Source: JAWWPY01 sp963822825
Lineage (GTDB): Bacteria; Actinomycetota; Actinomycetes; Streptosporangiales; Streptosporangiaceae
Assembly (NCBI GenBank): GCA_963822825.1
Contig: CAWGIW010000003.1
Location: forward strand, 62,001 to 126,000
DNA: 64,000 bases
Reading direction: 5' to 3'
Of this stretch, positions 35,640-44,624 are shown piece after piece (position 1 is the first letter of the stretch; every line of letters starts with the position of its first letter). Made by a program: the position numbers and the translations under genes. The notes below the pieces were generated by a model. The model searched no databases. It worked only from the letters and a program-made list of their open reading frames with translations, and was not told the origin of the DNA.

Positions 35640-38514
35640 TCAGTTACGAAGGCCCGCGCCAAGCTCCCCAAGCTTGGCGCGGATCTGGTCCGCGTCCGGA
35701 TGGTGCAGGTCATCCAGGATCGCGAGCGCCTCTTCCCAGGCGGCGCGGGCTCCGCCGGATCCCCGGCGGCGTGGCGGGCGTCGCCGAGGTGGCCGAGAGT
35801 CTCGGCCACGCCCCAGCGGCTGCCGGTCTCGCGATGCAGGTCAAGGGCCTGCTGGTAGCAGGCAGTGGCTTCGGCGTGGTGGCCGAGCTGCTGGTGGGCG
35901 TACCCGAGGCTGTCCAGCGGAGCTGGCCACCCCTTCCCGGCTGCCGAGGTCGCGGAACAGGTCGAGCGCCTGCTCGCAGTAGCTGAGCGCCTGCTGGTGG
36001 TCCCCGAGCACGGCGTGGAGCCAGCCGATCGAGTTGAGGGCGAGCGCCCGGCCCGGCCGGTCGCCGGCGGCGGTGTACGAGTTCAGCGCCTGCTTGGCTG
36101 GCCGAGGGCCTCGCTCGTGGCGGCCCTGATAGGTCAGCGTGATGGCCAGCGAGTTGTGGACGTAGGCCTGCCCGGCCTGGTCCCCGCGCTCGGTGTGGAT
36201 GACTCAGCGCGAGCTCCAGATGGGCGTAGGCGTCCTCGTAGCTGCCGAGCCTGGCGCTGGCGTAGCCGAATCGCTGGTGGGCGGCGGCCTGGGCGGCCTG
36301 GTCGCCCAGCCGCTGCGTGGCGGCCAGGGCGATCTGCTCGGCGGCGGCCCAGTCGTGCCAGCGGCCCTCGCATGTCCAGGAACCGGGACAGCGCCCACGC
36401 GATCTGCCAGGCGTGGGTGTCGAAGCCGGCCTCCAGTGCCCGCGCGGCGGCGGCCATCAGTACCCGGCGCTCGGCCTCGAACCAGGCCAGGGCCTGCGCG
36501 GCGTCGGCGATCTGCTCCGGCTCGGCGCCCGGCTGGAGCGTGGCCAGCGTGACCGGCCTGCGGGTGGGATGCAGCTGCAGCGCGGCCGAGTGAGCCGTGT
36601 GCAGGTAATGATCGAGCATCCGGCCGGTGGCCGCGCGCCGCTCGGCCTCGCTGTCGGCCGACTGGGTCAGTTCGGCGGCGTAGGCGCGGAGCAGGTCGTG
36701 GCAGGAGAACCGGCCGCGGAGCGTGCTCGGCCAGCAGGTGTGCCCTGGTCAGCTCGCCGAGCCTGCGGCGTGCCTTCGTCCAGCGGCAGCCCGGCCAGGC
36801 TGGCCGCGGCGGCGGCGCTGATGTCAGGGCCGGCGTGCAGCCCGAGCAGCCGGAACAGCCGCGCCGCGGTAGCGTCGAGCTGCTGGTAGGACCAGGAAAG
36901 GACGGCCCGGACGTTCGCGGCCGCGTGCCCGGCGTCCAGCGCGTCCAGTCGCCCGCGGGCATCGCGCAGATCGGCGGTCAGCGCTGCGAGCGAGAGCCCG
37001 GGCTGGCTGGCGGTGCGGGCGGCGGCGATGCTCAGCGCCAGGGGCAGCCGCGCGCACAGCTGGATCAGCTCATCCGCGGCGCCGGGGTCGCCGGCGACCC
37101 GCTGCGGGCCCAGGCGGCGGGTCAGCAGTTCATGCGCCTCGGCGTCGGCGAGCACATCCAGGGTGAGCGGGAACGCGCCCTCGGCGGCGACCAGGCCGGT
37201 GAGCTGGCTGCGGCTGGTCACGATCGACCAGGCAGCCGGGACTGGCCGGCAGCAGCGGGCGGACCTGATCGACGTCCCGCGCGTTATCCAGCAGCACCAG
37301 CATCCGCTGGCCGGCCAGCAGGCTGCGGTACAAGCCCGCCTGCGCGTCCAGGCCGGCCGGGAATCCTGGCTGCGGGCACGGCCAGCGCGTCCAGGAACAG
37401 CCTGATGGCCTCGCCGGAGGTCATCGGCGGCCCGGCCGGGTCGAACCCGCGCAGGTTCACGTACAGCTGCCCGTCCGGGAACTGCCCGGCTACCTGGTGC
37501 GCGAAGTGCAGGGCCAGCGTGGTCTTGCCGATCCCGGCCGTCCCGTCGATGACCGAGATCACCGTCGCCTGGCTCGCCGCGGCTGCCTCGGCAGCCAGCG
37601 CGGCGAGCGCCTTGAGCGCGCCGGCCCGGCCGGCGAAATGCCGCGTCGCCGCGGGCAGTTGCCTTGGCACCACATTCTCCTGTGCGGGAAGCACGCCCGC
37701 GGCGGCCAGGGACAGCCGGGCCGAGCGTCACCGGCGGCGAGCCGGGGAGCTCGCCGCCCGCTGCGAGCAGGAGCTCACTGTCGGCCGCCAGGATGCGCTG
37801 GTGCAGAAGCGAGAGCTCGGGACCGGGATCAATGCCAAGTTCGTCGGCCAGGACGCGCCGCACGTCCCGGTAGGCGGCGAGGGCGTCGGCCTGCCGGCCG
37901 CTGCGGTACAAACTCAGCATCAGCTGCGCATGGAATTGCTCCTGCAACGGATGAGCCACGACCAGCTGGCGCAGTTCCGCCACGACCTCACCGTGCCGGC
38001 CCAAGTGCAGGTCGGCGTCGATCCGCGCGACCAGCGCCTGCAGCCGCTGGTCTTCGATGTGAGGAACCTCGTGGTCCCGCAGCAGCCGCGAGGGCACGTC
38101 GGCGAGCGGCTCGCCTCGCCACAACCCGAGCGCCTCCCGCAGCAGGCTGGCCGCCTGCGCCCAGGCTGCGGCCTCGGCGGCTGCGTGGCCGCGCGCGGCG
38201 AGCGCGCTGAACTCGCGGACGTCGAACTCGCCGTCGTCGACCTTGATCAGGTAACCGGGCGGCCGCGTCTCGACCAGGCTGGCACCGGATGGGCCCAGCG
38301 TCGAGCGCAGGCGCTGAACAGCACTGTGCAGCGCGCCCCGCGCACCCGTCGGTGGCTGGCCTTCCCACAGCATCTCGGCGAGAGCGTCCAGGCTGACCAC
38401 TCGCCCGGCGCTCAGCAGCAGCGTCGCCAGCAACACGCGTTGCCGGGGTGCCGACACGGACACATGCCGCGTGCCGTCACGGACTACTAACGGCCCGAGC
38501 AGCCCGAAGTCCAC
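35640..38514 (-). pseudogene. AfsR-type SARP regulator (BTAD, NB-ARC, TPR), several frameshifts
   Basis: Start at the GTG of MDFGLLGPLVV with AGAGG 9 bases upstream. Domains in order: OmpR-like winged helix (APRQRVLLATLLLSAGRVV, ALHSAVQRLRSTLG), BTAD (LLREALGLWRGEPLADV to LSLYRSGRQADALAAYRDVR), then NB-ARC with P-loop DGTAGIGKTTLA (about 37520-37540), and C-terminal TPR repeats to near 35640. Family members are about 950-1000 residues, as here. The frame changes at about 37715, 37375, 37235, 36765, 36715 and 36370, each repaired by removing one base. The winged-helix-BTAD half up to 37715 is intact and could make a short SARP. A set of 11-bp-phased repeats lies upstream. Confidence 0.82.
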
Positions 38515-38608
38515 GCCCAGCACCTCTTCCCGGCAATCTGCGCGCCGTGGTGGCGGCGCCAGCTGATCGCGGTCGCACCGCAGACACGACCGCAGCGTAC
38601 CCGGCGCG

Positions 38609-38659
38609 GTGAGCCATCAGTGAGCCACTGGCTCTCACCCTGACGGCGATTCGTGAGCT
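38609..38659. promoter_or_regulatory. 11-bp-phased heptamer repeats upstream of the SARP gene
   Basis: GTGAGCC at 38609-38615 and 38620-38626, then GTGAGCT at 38653-38659; spacings are 11 and 33 bp, all multiples of 11. SARP proteins bind direct heptamers with 11-bp periodicity. The repeats lie between the SARP gene and the divergent ATPase gene (start 38755), so either or both may be controlled from here. Confidence 0.55.
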
Positions 38660-38754
38660 TTTGCTGGCATCATGACGATCCATTCCCGCTCGGCGGTGAG
38701 GTCGCCGCTGCCGCGGTTTCGCGCCCCTGGCGGATCGGAGGGGTTCGTGCAGCA

Positions 38755-39306
38755 ATGACCGTCCCAGAGATTGACACGCTCTGTGGGTCATCCGCCGCCT
38801 ACTCCCGCCGAGTGGCTAAGCCTTCCGCCGAGCCTGCGCTCCAGCCTGACCAGGAGCTGGTGCGCATGCAGGAGTGGCCGCTGCGCAGCTACCTCGAGCT
38901 ACGAGCACTGCCCGCGTCCGTGCGTTCCGCCCGCCTGCATGCCAGGAACATCCTCCACGAGTGGCGCATGGGAGCCCTCGCCGACACAGCAGAACTGCTT
39001 GTCTCCGAGATCATGACCAACGCGGTACGCGCATCAGCCAACATCGCGTGCCGGCAGCGCGAGACCGGACAGGCACCGCGCGCGCCATGGATGCGATTCT
39101 GGCTCATCTCGAACCGGCACAGCATCCTGATTCAGGTATGGGACGGCGATCACCACCGTCCCATAAGTCAGAACGCGGGGCTAGACGCCGAAGAGGGGCG
39201 GGGACTGCTGCTCGTCACGACCCTCAGCACACAGTGGGGTTGCTATGCGCCGGCGGACGGGCAGGGCGGGAAGATCGTTTGGGCTGTGTGCGAGAGCCCC
39301 CCGTGA
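38755..39306 (+). CDS. RsbW-like ATP-binding (HATPase) regulatory protein
   Basis: 183 residues from an ATG with GGAGG 14 bases upstream; upstream in-frame codons look non-coding. The body is a single HATPase_c domain of the RsbW/SpoIIAB type common in actinomycetes: LLVSEIMTNAVRAS (N box), WDGDHHRPI, LDAEEGRGLLLV (G box). Such proteins bind sigma factors or anti-anti-sigma partners and may phosphorylate them. No partner gene is adjacent. It is divergent from the SARP gene across the phased-repeat region. Confidence 0.82.
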   Translation: MTVPEIDTLCGSSAAYSRRVAKPSAEPALQPDQELVRMQEWPLRSYLELRALPASVRSARLHARNILHEWRMGALADTAELLVSEIMTNAVRASANIACRQRETGQAPRAPWMRFWLISNRHSILIQVWDGDHHRPISQNAGLDAEEGRGLLLVTTLSTQWGCYAPADGQGGKIVWAVCESPP

Positions 39307-39452
39307 TGCCAGCCGGGGGCCGGTGCTCCTGGTGAGAGCTGAAGATGGGCGCGCTGTCCGTCGCGGAGCGCGTCGGCTCCCGATGGTCGGCCCGCCTCGC
39401 TGGGGGTGATCAAACACCTTCTTCGCGAAGGTACGTCCACGCCGACGACAGG

Positions 39453-39647
39453 CTAACGCTTGAGCGTACGCTTGGCGTCCTTCCCCGCGTCCTTGAGCTT
39501 CTCGCCGAACTGTCTCGTGCTCCCGCCAATACGATCAGCTAGACCTTCAGCCTGCAGACGACGATTGTTCGTGGCCCGGCCGACCTTCTGCTTGCCGCGC
39601 CCCCTGAGCACCTGAGACTTGTTCCTGATCTTGTTAAGGAAACTCAA
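39453..39647 (-). CDS. CsbD-family stress protein
   Basis: 64 residues from a TTG start, chosen because GGAGG stands 9 bases upstream; an upstream ATG frame lacks a ribosome-binding site. The sequence SFLNKIRNKSQVLRGRGKQ, KVGRATNNRRLQAEG, then FGEKLKDAGKDAKRTLK is the CsbD pattern: small, basic, helical, with the KxxGxATxN(x)RL(x)xEG core. CsbD proteins accumulate under general stress and their biochemical role is not settled. Stands alone on its strand. Confidence 0.8.
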   Translation of the reverse strand: MSFLNKIRNKSQVLRGRGKQKVGRATNNRRLQAEGLADRIGGSTRQFGEKLKDAGKDAKRTLKR

Positions 39648-39763
39648 CGCGTCCTCCGCCGAGACGGCCGGCCGAAACCGGCACCGGGCTCCTGCACTCC
39701 TACATAGCGACTGCTGCCCGCAGCCCCGCACTTCATTCACGCCCGGCATCGTCCCGGAACTAT

Positions 39764-39798
39764 TGCGGACGCTGCGATTGTTGCGGATAATGCGGTTA
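39764..39798. repeat. Four 9-bp tandem repeats at the antitoxin promoter
   Basis: TGCG-based units begin at 39764 (TGCGGAC), 39773 (TGCGATT), 39782 (TGCGGAT) and 39791 (TGCGGTT), exactly 9 bp apart, 16-50 bp before the antitoxin GTG. They may be autoregulatory sites for the HTH antitoxin. Alternatively they encode a repeated Leu-Arg-x in an N-terminal extension. Confidence 0.5.
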
Positions 39799-39813
39799 GA
39801 GGGGGTGGGACAG

Positions 39814-40272
39814 GTGACTCGTCAAGCTATCGGCCAGATCCGGCCTGGTGACGTCGACCCCGACATCGCGAACCGCGCCGCCCGGCGCATCAGGGACTTC
39901 CTGGCCACCCATCAGGGATCTGGCCCGCTCACGGTCCTCGGCGAACTCGCCGGCGACGACGCCCTCGTCGTCCCCCGCGAAGCCGCCGTCATGCTCGCGC
40001 AGATCCTCAGCCTGCTGGCCAACGGCCAGGGCGTGCAGATCATCCCGGACAACGCCGAGCTAACCACCCAGCAGGCAGCCGACATGCTCAACGTCTCCCG
40101 GCCCTATCTGATCAAGTTGCTGGAATCCGGGGAGATCCCCTACCGCACGGTCGGCAGGCACCGGCGGATCACCTTCCAGAATCTCCGCGAGTACAAGCGC
40201 CGCGACGACCAGCACCGTCGTGGTGTCCTTGATGAGCTGGCTGCCCTCAGCCAGGAACTGGACCTGCCCTGA
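39814..40272 (+). CDS. HTH-type antitoxin (VapB50-like, excisionase fold)
   Basis: 152 residues from the GTG preceded by GAGGGGGTGGG; the ATG at 39790 is the alternative. The N-terminal 80 residues (DIANRAARRIRDFL, LVVPREAAVMLAQILSLLANG) form a helical domain. Residues about 86-130 are an excisionase/HTH_17-type DNA-binding unit (TTQQAADMLNVSRPYLIKLL, RRITFQNLREYKRRD). The PIN toxin starts 2 bp after its stop. This architecture is that of the mycobacterial VapBC50-like pairs. It should neutralise the toxin and repress its own promoter. A truncated second copy is at 26283-26481. Confidence 0.85.
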   Translation: MTRQAIGQIRPGDVDPDIANRAARRIRDFLATHQGSGPLTVLGELAGDDALVVPREAAVMLAQILSLLANGQGVQIIPDNAELTTQQAADMLNVSRPYLIKLLESGEIPYRTVGRHRRITFQNLREYKRRDDQHRRGVLDELAALSQELDLP

Positions 40273-40409
40273 CCATGGCCTTCATCGTGGTCTATGACGC
40301 CAACGCGATGTACGGCAACACGCCGCGAGACCTGCTGATCCGCATCGGCCGGGCCGGCCTGGTACAGGCAAAATGGACCCAAGAGATCCTCGACGAGGTA
40401 CTCGGAGCC
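40074..40409 (+). repeat. Right copy of the 336-nt toxin-antitoxin duplication
   Basis: Partner of 26283-26618 in the same orientation, 13.8 kb away, about 94% identical by eye. Here both genes are full length. Confidence 0.9.
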
Positions 40410-40829
40410 TTAGCGCGCAATCGTCCGGACATCAGGCAGGAGAAGCTCACCCGCCTGCGCGAGCTGATCAATAGCGCCATCCCGGACTGCCTCGTCACCG
40501 GATATGAGCCTCTCATCGAGGGGCTCAAGCTCCCTGATCCCAAAGACCGCCACGTGCTCGCCGCAGCCATCAAGGCCGGCGCCCAGGTCATCGTCACAGC
40601 GAACCTCAAGCACTTCCCGGCTGAGCTCCTCGCCCCGTGGAATATCGAGGCGAAATCCCCCGACGACTTCGTGCTCGACCAGATCAGCATCGACGACAGG
40701 ACAGTGTTCGCCTGCGTCCAGGCCATCGCCGACTCACGCGACCGCCCCCCTGAGACCATCGATGATGTCCTCGGCCAGCTAGAACGGGCAGGCTTAGTGG
40801 AGTCAGCCGCGGCTCTCCGCACGAACTAG
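40275..40829 (+). CDS. PIN-domain toxin (VapC-like ribonuclease)
   Basis: 184 residues. The PIN fold starts FIVVYDANAMYGN with the first catalytic Asp (residue 8). Further acidic positions are in WTQEILDEVLG and PDPKDRHVLAAA, and VIVTANLKHFP is the usual last core strand. The C-terminal 50 residues (SPDDFVLDQIS to LERAGLVESAAAL) are the helical extension of the VapC50-like group. Expected to cleave RNA when freed from the antitoxin encoded 2 bp upstream. Intact here, broken in the left copy. Confidence 0.87.
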   Translation: MAFIVVYDANAMYGNTPRDLLIRIGRAGLVQAKWTQEILDEVLGALARNRPDIRQEKLTRLRELINSAIPDCLVTGYEPLIEGLKLPDPKDRHVLAAAIKAGAQVIVTANLKHFPAELLAPWNIEAKSPDDFVLDQISIDDRTVFACVQAIADSRDRPPETIDDVLGQLERAGLVESAAALRTN

Positions 40830-40836
40830 CACCTGC

Positions 40837-40857
40837 GATCAGCTTCTGGCGGATCTT
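40837..40857 (+). repeat. 21-bp scrap of the jetD 3' end
   Basis: Identical to 35509-35529, the codons for DQLLADL at the end of the intact jetD. It begins 7 bp after the PIN toxin stop and ends on the first base of the MFS gene stop codon. So here a jetD tail directly follows an intact toxin-antitoxin pair. Confidence 0.8.
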
Positions 40858-42113
40858 CACGGCACCGAGCGGATCTTCCAGACGAACGCCGAGCCGAGCA
40901 CGGTGAAGGCGGCTACAGATAGGTAGAGCGTCGGGTATCCGCCGAGCTGGCTGACCATCGGTGCGGCGATCGCCGGGGCCAGCACCTGTGGCCCGGTGTT
41001 GGCGATGTTGATGATGCCAAGATCCTTGGCTCGCCCCGCCGCCGACGGCAGCACCTGGGTCACCAGCGCCTGGTCAACCGACAGGTACACGCCGAACCCC
41101 AGGCCCAGGATCGCCGCCGAGACGATGGCGACCAGCCACGAGGGCCACAACGCGAGCATGATCGCTGGGCCCGCCATGACCAGCCCGGAGACGGTGACCG
41201 GCAGTTTGCGGCGGCCGCTGCGGTCGGAGATCATGCCACCGACCACGGCGGTGATGACGACGGCGGTCGTGTAGATGAGGATCAGGATGACCAGGCCGTC
41301 CTCGGCCTTGTGCCCGGGGAACAGCCGGCTGTAATGGATCCGGTCGCGCAGGAAGTACAGCAGGTACAGGACGGCCATCGCGTTGCCCATATTGACGGCG
41401 AACCTGGTCAGCCACGCCCAGGCGAAGTCGGGGTAGCGCCGCGGGCTCAGCCAGAACGATCCGACGAAGGCTCGCACAACGAATGGGGGCCGATCGGCAC
41501 GCGGCAGTGGCGCGTCGGGGGTGGTGAGCGCGAACGGCAAGGCGCAGGCCACCACGAGCGACGCGATCAGCACATAGCCGCCGTTGCCCGTGACGGCATA
41601 GGTCACCAGCGCCACGGCCAGCAGAACGCCGACCGTCTGCGGCAGGCCGATCCAGCCCGACACCGTGCCGCGCTGCGCCACCGGGACATGGTCGGGCACG
41701 CCTGCGGTGATGCTGGCCTGCATCGCGTTCAGGCTGGCTTGCGCCAGGCACCAGCCGATGATGACGCCAGCGACGGTGTGCTGGCCGGCCAGGAAGACAA
41801 GCGCGGCGGCACCCGCCAGCGCGCCGCACACCGTCCACGGGTGCCGCCGCCCGAACCGTCCTGTGGTGCGGTCAGACAGGGCCCCGGCGACCGGGTTGGA
41901 GATCATCGCCACGGCCGCGCCGATACCCGCCACCCAGCCGAGCACGGCGACCTTGTGGCCGGATCCGGCGATCGCCTGGACCTGATTAGGCAGCAGCACC
42001 TCGAGCGGGCCGAAGTAGCCGAGGAACAGCCCGAGATTGGCGAGCGCGATAAATGCGATCCAGCGCTTCCCGACCCTCCGGCTCGGCTCCGCGTCGGGCG
42101 GCAGGACGGTCAC
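40857..42113 (-). CDS. MFS transporter (sugar/oligosaccharide-type)
   Basis: 418 residues from a GTG overlapping the stop of the beta-glucosidase gene (GTGA). Twelve hydrophobic segments; the loop 2-3 motif is GALSDRTTGRFGRRHPW and its partner GGMISDRSGRRKLP follows helix 7-8, both typical of the MFS. Coupling to the GH1 enzyme suggests uptake of a beta-glucoside or disaccharide that the enzyme then splits; the substrate is inferred. The end of the gene coincides with a rearrangement scar (40837-40857) but the C-terminus looks complete. Confidence 0.9.
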   Translation of the reverse strand: MTVLPPDAEPSRRVGKRWIAFIALANLGLFLGYFGPLEVLLPNQVQAIAGSGHKVAVLGWVAGIGAAVAMISNPVAGALSDRTTGRFGRRHPWTVCGALAGAAALVFLAGQHTVAGVIIGWCLAQASLNAMQASITAGVPDHVPVAQRGTVSGWIGLPQTVGVLLAVALVTYAVTGNGGYVLIASLVVACALPFALTTPDAPLPRADRPPFVVRAFVGSFWLSPRRYPDFAWAWLTRFAVNMGNAMAVLYLLYFLRDRIHYSRLFPGHKAEDGLVILILIYTTAVVITAVVGGMISDRSGRRKLPVTVSGLVMAGPAIMLALWPSWLVAIVSAAILGLGFGVYLSVDQALVTQVLPSAAGRAKDLGIINIANTGPQVLAPAIAAPMVSQLGGYPTLYLSVAAFTVLGSAFVWKIRSVP

Positions 42114-43471
42114 CTGCGCTGTGCGGCGATGAGGTCGCGGTACCAGCCATAGGACGCCTTCGGGGTGCGGGTCTGCGTGTCGTGGTCGACGTGGACGAAG
42201 CCGAACCGCTGGTGGAAGCCTTCGGTCCACTCGAAGTTATCGGCCAGCGTCCAGTGGAAGTAGCCCCGCACATCGAGGCCGGCGTCGATCGAGGCATGCA
42301 CCGCCCGCAGGTGGCCATCCAGGAAGTCGATCCGGAATTGGTCGTCAACCGTTCCGTCGGCGGCCAGCTTGTCCTCGTGTGAGCAGCCATTCTCGGTGAT
42401 GAACAGCGGGGGCAGCGCGGTGCCGTAGCGCTCGGCGAGCAGGCTGAGCAGTTCGGTCAGGCCAGCCGGGACGACGGGCCAGCCGAACGCGGTGACCGGG
42501 TAGCCAGGGATCGGTTCCATCTGGAACGGCAGCGGCGAGTCCGGCAGGGCGGACAGCCTGGTCGGGTTGTAGTAGTTGACTCCGATGCCGTCAACCGGAG
42601 CCGAGATCACCGCCAGGTCCCCGTCCCGCACGCAGGGCATGCCGCTGGCCGCGTCGTCACCTTCGAGGCCGAACGCGGTCAGGTCCGGGTAGCGGCCGAG
42701 CAGCACCGGGTCGGTGAACATCCGGTTCTGCAGGACGTCATAGGCGTGCGCGGCCGCTTGGTCGGCCTCGCTCTCGCTGGCCGCCCAGGCGGGCGAGTAG
42801 TTGTTGGCCATCATCACCTGGCGCGCGCCGGCCGCCCGCAAGGCGGCCGTCGCCAGGCCGTGCCCGAGCAGTTGGTAATGGGCCGTTGGCAGGGCGTCTA
42901 GCATCAGCGCCTTACCCGGCGCGTGGATCCCCAGCGCGTAGCCGAAGGCGGTGACGACGAACGGCTCGTTGACCGTGATCCACAGCCCGATCCGGTCGGC
43001 CAGCCGCTCAGCGGCCATCGCGGCATAGTCGGCGAACCGCTGCGCAGTCTGCCGCCGCATCCAGCCGCCCTCATCTTCAAGCGCCTGAGGCAGATCCCAG
43101 TGGTAAAGGGTGGGCACCGGCGTGATGCCCGCGGCCAGCAGCGCATCGGTGAGCCGGTCGTAGAAGTCGAGCCCGCCGCCGTTGGCCGGCCCCTGGCCGT
43201 CCGGCTGAACGCGGGGCCAGGCGATCGAGAACCGGTACGCCGTGACGCCCAGGCCGGCCAGCAGCGTGACGTCCTGCTCCCAGCCGTGATACGAATCGGT
43301 GGCCACCTCGCCGGTATGACCGTCCCTGATCACTCCCGGTTGCTGGCAGAACGTGTCCCAGATCGATACCCCGCGGCCGCCCTCATTGACAGCGCCCTCG
43401 ATCTGGTACGCCGATGTGGCGACTCCCCAGTGAAACTCCGCCGGAAACCGGGGCATGGGCGGACTAGTCAC
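42110..43471 (-). CDS. GH1-family beta-glucosidase
   Basis: 453 residues, GTG start. The acid/base Glu169 is in TVNEP, the nucleophile Glu360 in ITENG, and FHWGVATSAYQIEG, RFSIAWPR, LYHWDLPQ and NFEWTEGFHQRFG mark the (beta/alpha)8 barrel and aglycone-binding parts. It hydrolyses terminal beta-D-glucosides or related sugars with retention. No signal peptide, so it is cytoplasmic, fitting with the downstream overlapping MFS transporter bringing substrate in. No regulator is adjacent. Standard length for the family. Confidence 0.95.
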   Translation of the reverse strand: MTSPPMPRFPAEFHWGVATSAYQIEGAVNEGGRGVSIWDTFCQQPGVIRDGHTGEVATDSYHGWEQDVTLLAGLGVTAYRFSIAWPRVQPDGQGPANGGGLDFYDRLTDALLAAGITPVPTLYHWDLPQALEDEGGWMRRQTAQRFADYAAMAAERLADRIGLWITVNEPFVVTAFGYALGIHAPGKALMLDALPTAHYQLLGHGLATAALRAAGARQVMMANNYSPAWAASESEADQAAAHAYDVLQNRMFTDPVLLGRYPDLTAFGLEGDDAASGMPCVRDGDLAVISAPVDGIGVNYYNPTRLSALPDSPLPFQMEPIPGYPVTAFGWPVVPAGLTELLSLLAERYGTALPPLFITENGCSHEDKLAADGTVDDQFRIDFLDGHLRAVHASIDAGLDVRGYFHWTLADNFEWTEGFHQRFGFVHVDHDTQTRTPKASYGWYRDLIAAQRR

Positions 43472-43714
43472 CCGCTGATCGTAACGACGGCCAGCGGCGC
43501 AGCACAGTCGGCGCGGACTGTGTGCACAGCCTGGCTACGGATCAAGGTCTGGCGTGTTGACCAGCCCGACGCTGACCGTATCGACCGGCGCATCCAGGCC
43601 GGGATCGGGTGAACCGTCAGCTCTCCGGGTCGCTGCTATCTTGTCGGCCGCCAGGCCCAGCGCATGCCGCTCGATCTTCGAGAAATCCGCCAGTCTGCCG
43701 TGATCTCCCCCAGC

Positions 43715-44345
43715 GGAACGGGATGCCGCCAGGGCTGGGTCAGCGAGGAACGCGAGGCTGCGGCTCATCGTCATCCGGACGGTGGAGATGGCCTTGTTCG
43801 CCTCGCCGCGCATTTCGCCAACTGCTCGGCCGGTACTGGGCGGCGCCGGTCGAGGCGGCCAAGATCTCCTCGGCTTCGCCGGGGTGGGTGCCGAAGATCC
43901 AGCGGGCGACGTAGCACAGGTCGAGCCCGGCGATCGCGGCGGCGTGGAAGTAGCCGCGTAAGTAGTCCGATGCTTTCGCGGCCCAGAAGCTCGCGTCCTC
44001 GACGCCTTTCTGGCTGACGGAGTTGGCGAACGCGTCAGCGCGGCGGATCGCGACCGCGGGGTTCTGGCAGCCGTCCATCGGGTCCCACCGGAACGTGGAC
44101 GGCACGCCGGCGATGCCCTGGGGTTGAACACGTGCACCGGGCCGCGGAGGGCACGAATCCCGCTAGTCAACGCAACACATCGTGCTTTGTAGTAGTGAAT
44201 AGTACCGACGGGGGGTAGTGCAGGATGACCCGGGCGAGCCGCCCGGTCTTGCCGCCGCGGCGCAGGCTGAAGGTGATGGCGTGCTCATCGAGGGGCAGCC
44301 GCAGGCCGTGCCGGTAGTGTGAACGGTCGGCCAGATCGAGGCACG
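43715..44345 (-). pseudogene. Remnant of a conjugative coupling ATPase (TraD/TcpA-like)
   Basis: Pieces in three frames. HGLRLPLDEHAITFS then RRGGKTGRLARVILHYP (Walker A region) ends KHDVLR. After a frame change comes GIRALRGPVHVFNP, then STFRWDPMDGCQNPAVAIRRAD, GVEDASFWAAKASDYLRGYFH and LDLCYVARWIFG. After another shift come EMRGEANKAISTVRMTMSRS and LAFLADPALAAS. This is the TraD-like DNA-transfer ATPase of actinomycete integrative elements. The later ATPase motifs are absent and frames are broken, so it is dead. It marks former conjugative DNA. Confidence 0.7.
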
Positions 44346-44440
44346 TCGATGCAGGGCAGCCTGCAGCTCCGCATGCGCGGCCTGCGCAAGGCTCTCTGCG
44401 TGACCGCCCTATTTGCCAGGAAGCGGGAGGCTGACGAATC

Positions 44441-44557
44441 CAGCTCGCGGGGGACGCCAACGTCCGCACTACGCTCGACATGTACATCGGGGTCACCGCC
44501 GGGATGCTTGACCGCGCCCAGAAGGCCATCCAGTGGCCTGCGACATCCGGGGAATAG
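44441..44557 (+). pseudogene. C-terminal scrap of a tyrosine recombinase/integrase
   Basis: Encodes QLAGDANVRTTLDMYIGVT then AGMLDRAQKAIQ and a stop. The VRTTLDMYIGV stretch carries the nucleophile Tyr in the setting typical of phage/ICE integrase ends. Upstream in this frame is a stop, so only the tail survives. It lies back to back with the coupling-ATPase remnant. Confidence 0.6.
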
Positions 44558-44624
44558 GAAAAAGTGCTAGCACGGGCGAAGGCGACGCTAGTTGTCGCGT
44601 AGGAGGCCGTGGGCCATACCTTAA

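Noticed and set aside
41310..42152. Plus-strand 280-codon frame opposite the MFS gene
   Set aside because: Antisense shadow, Arg/Gln/His-rich; the minus strand has twelve hydrophobic segments and MFS motifs.
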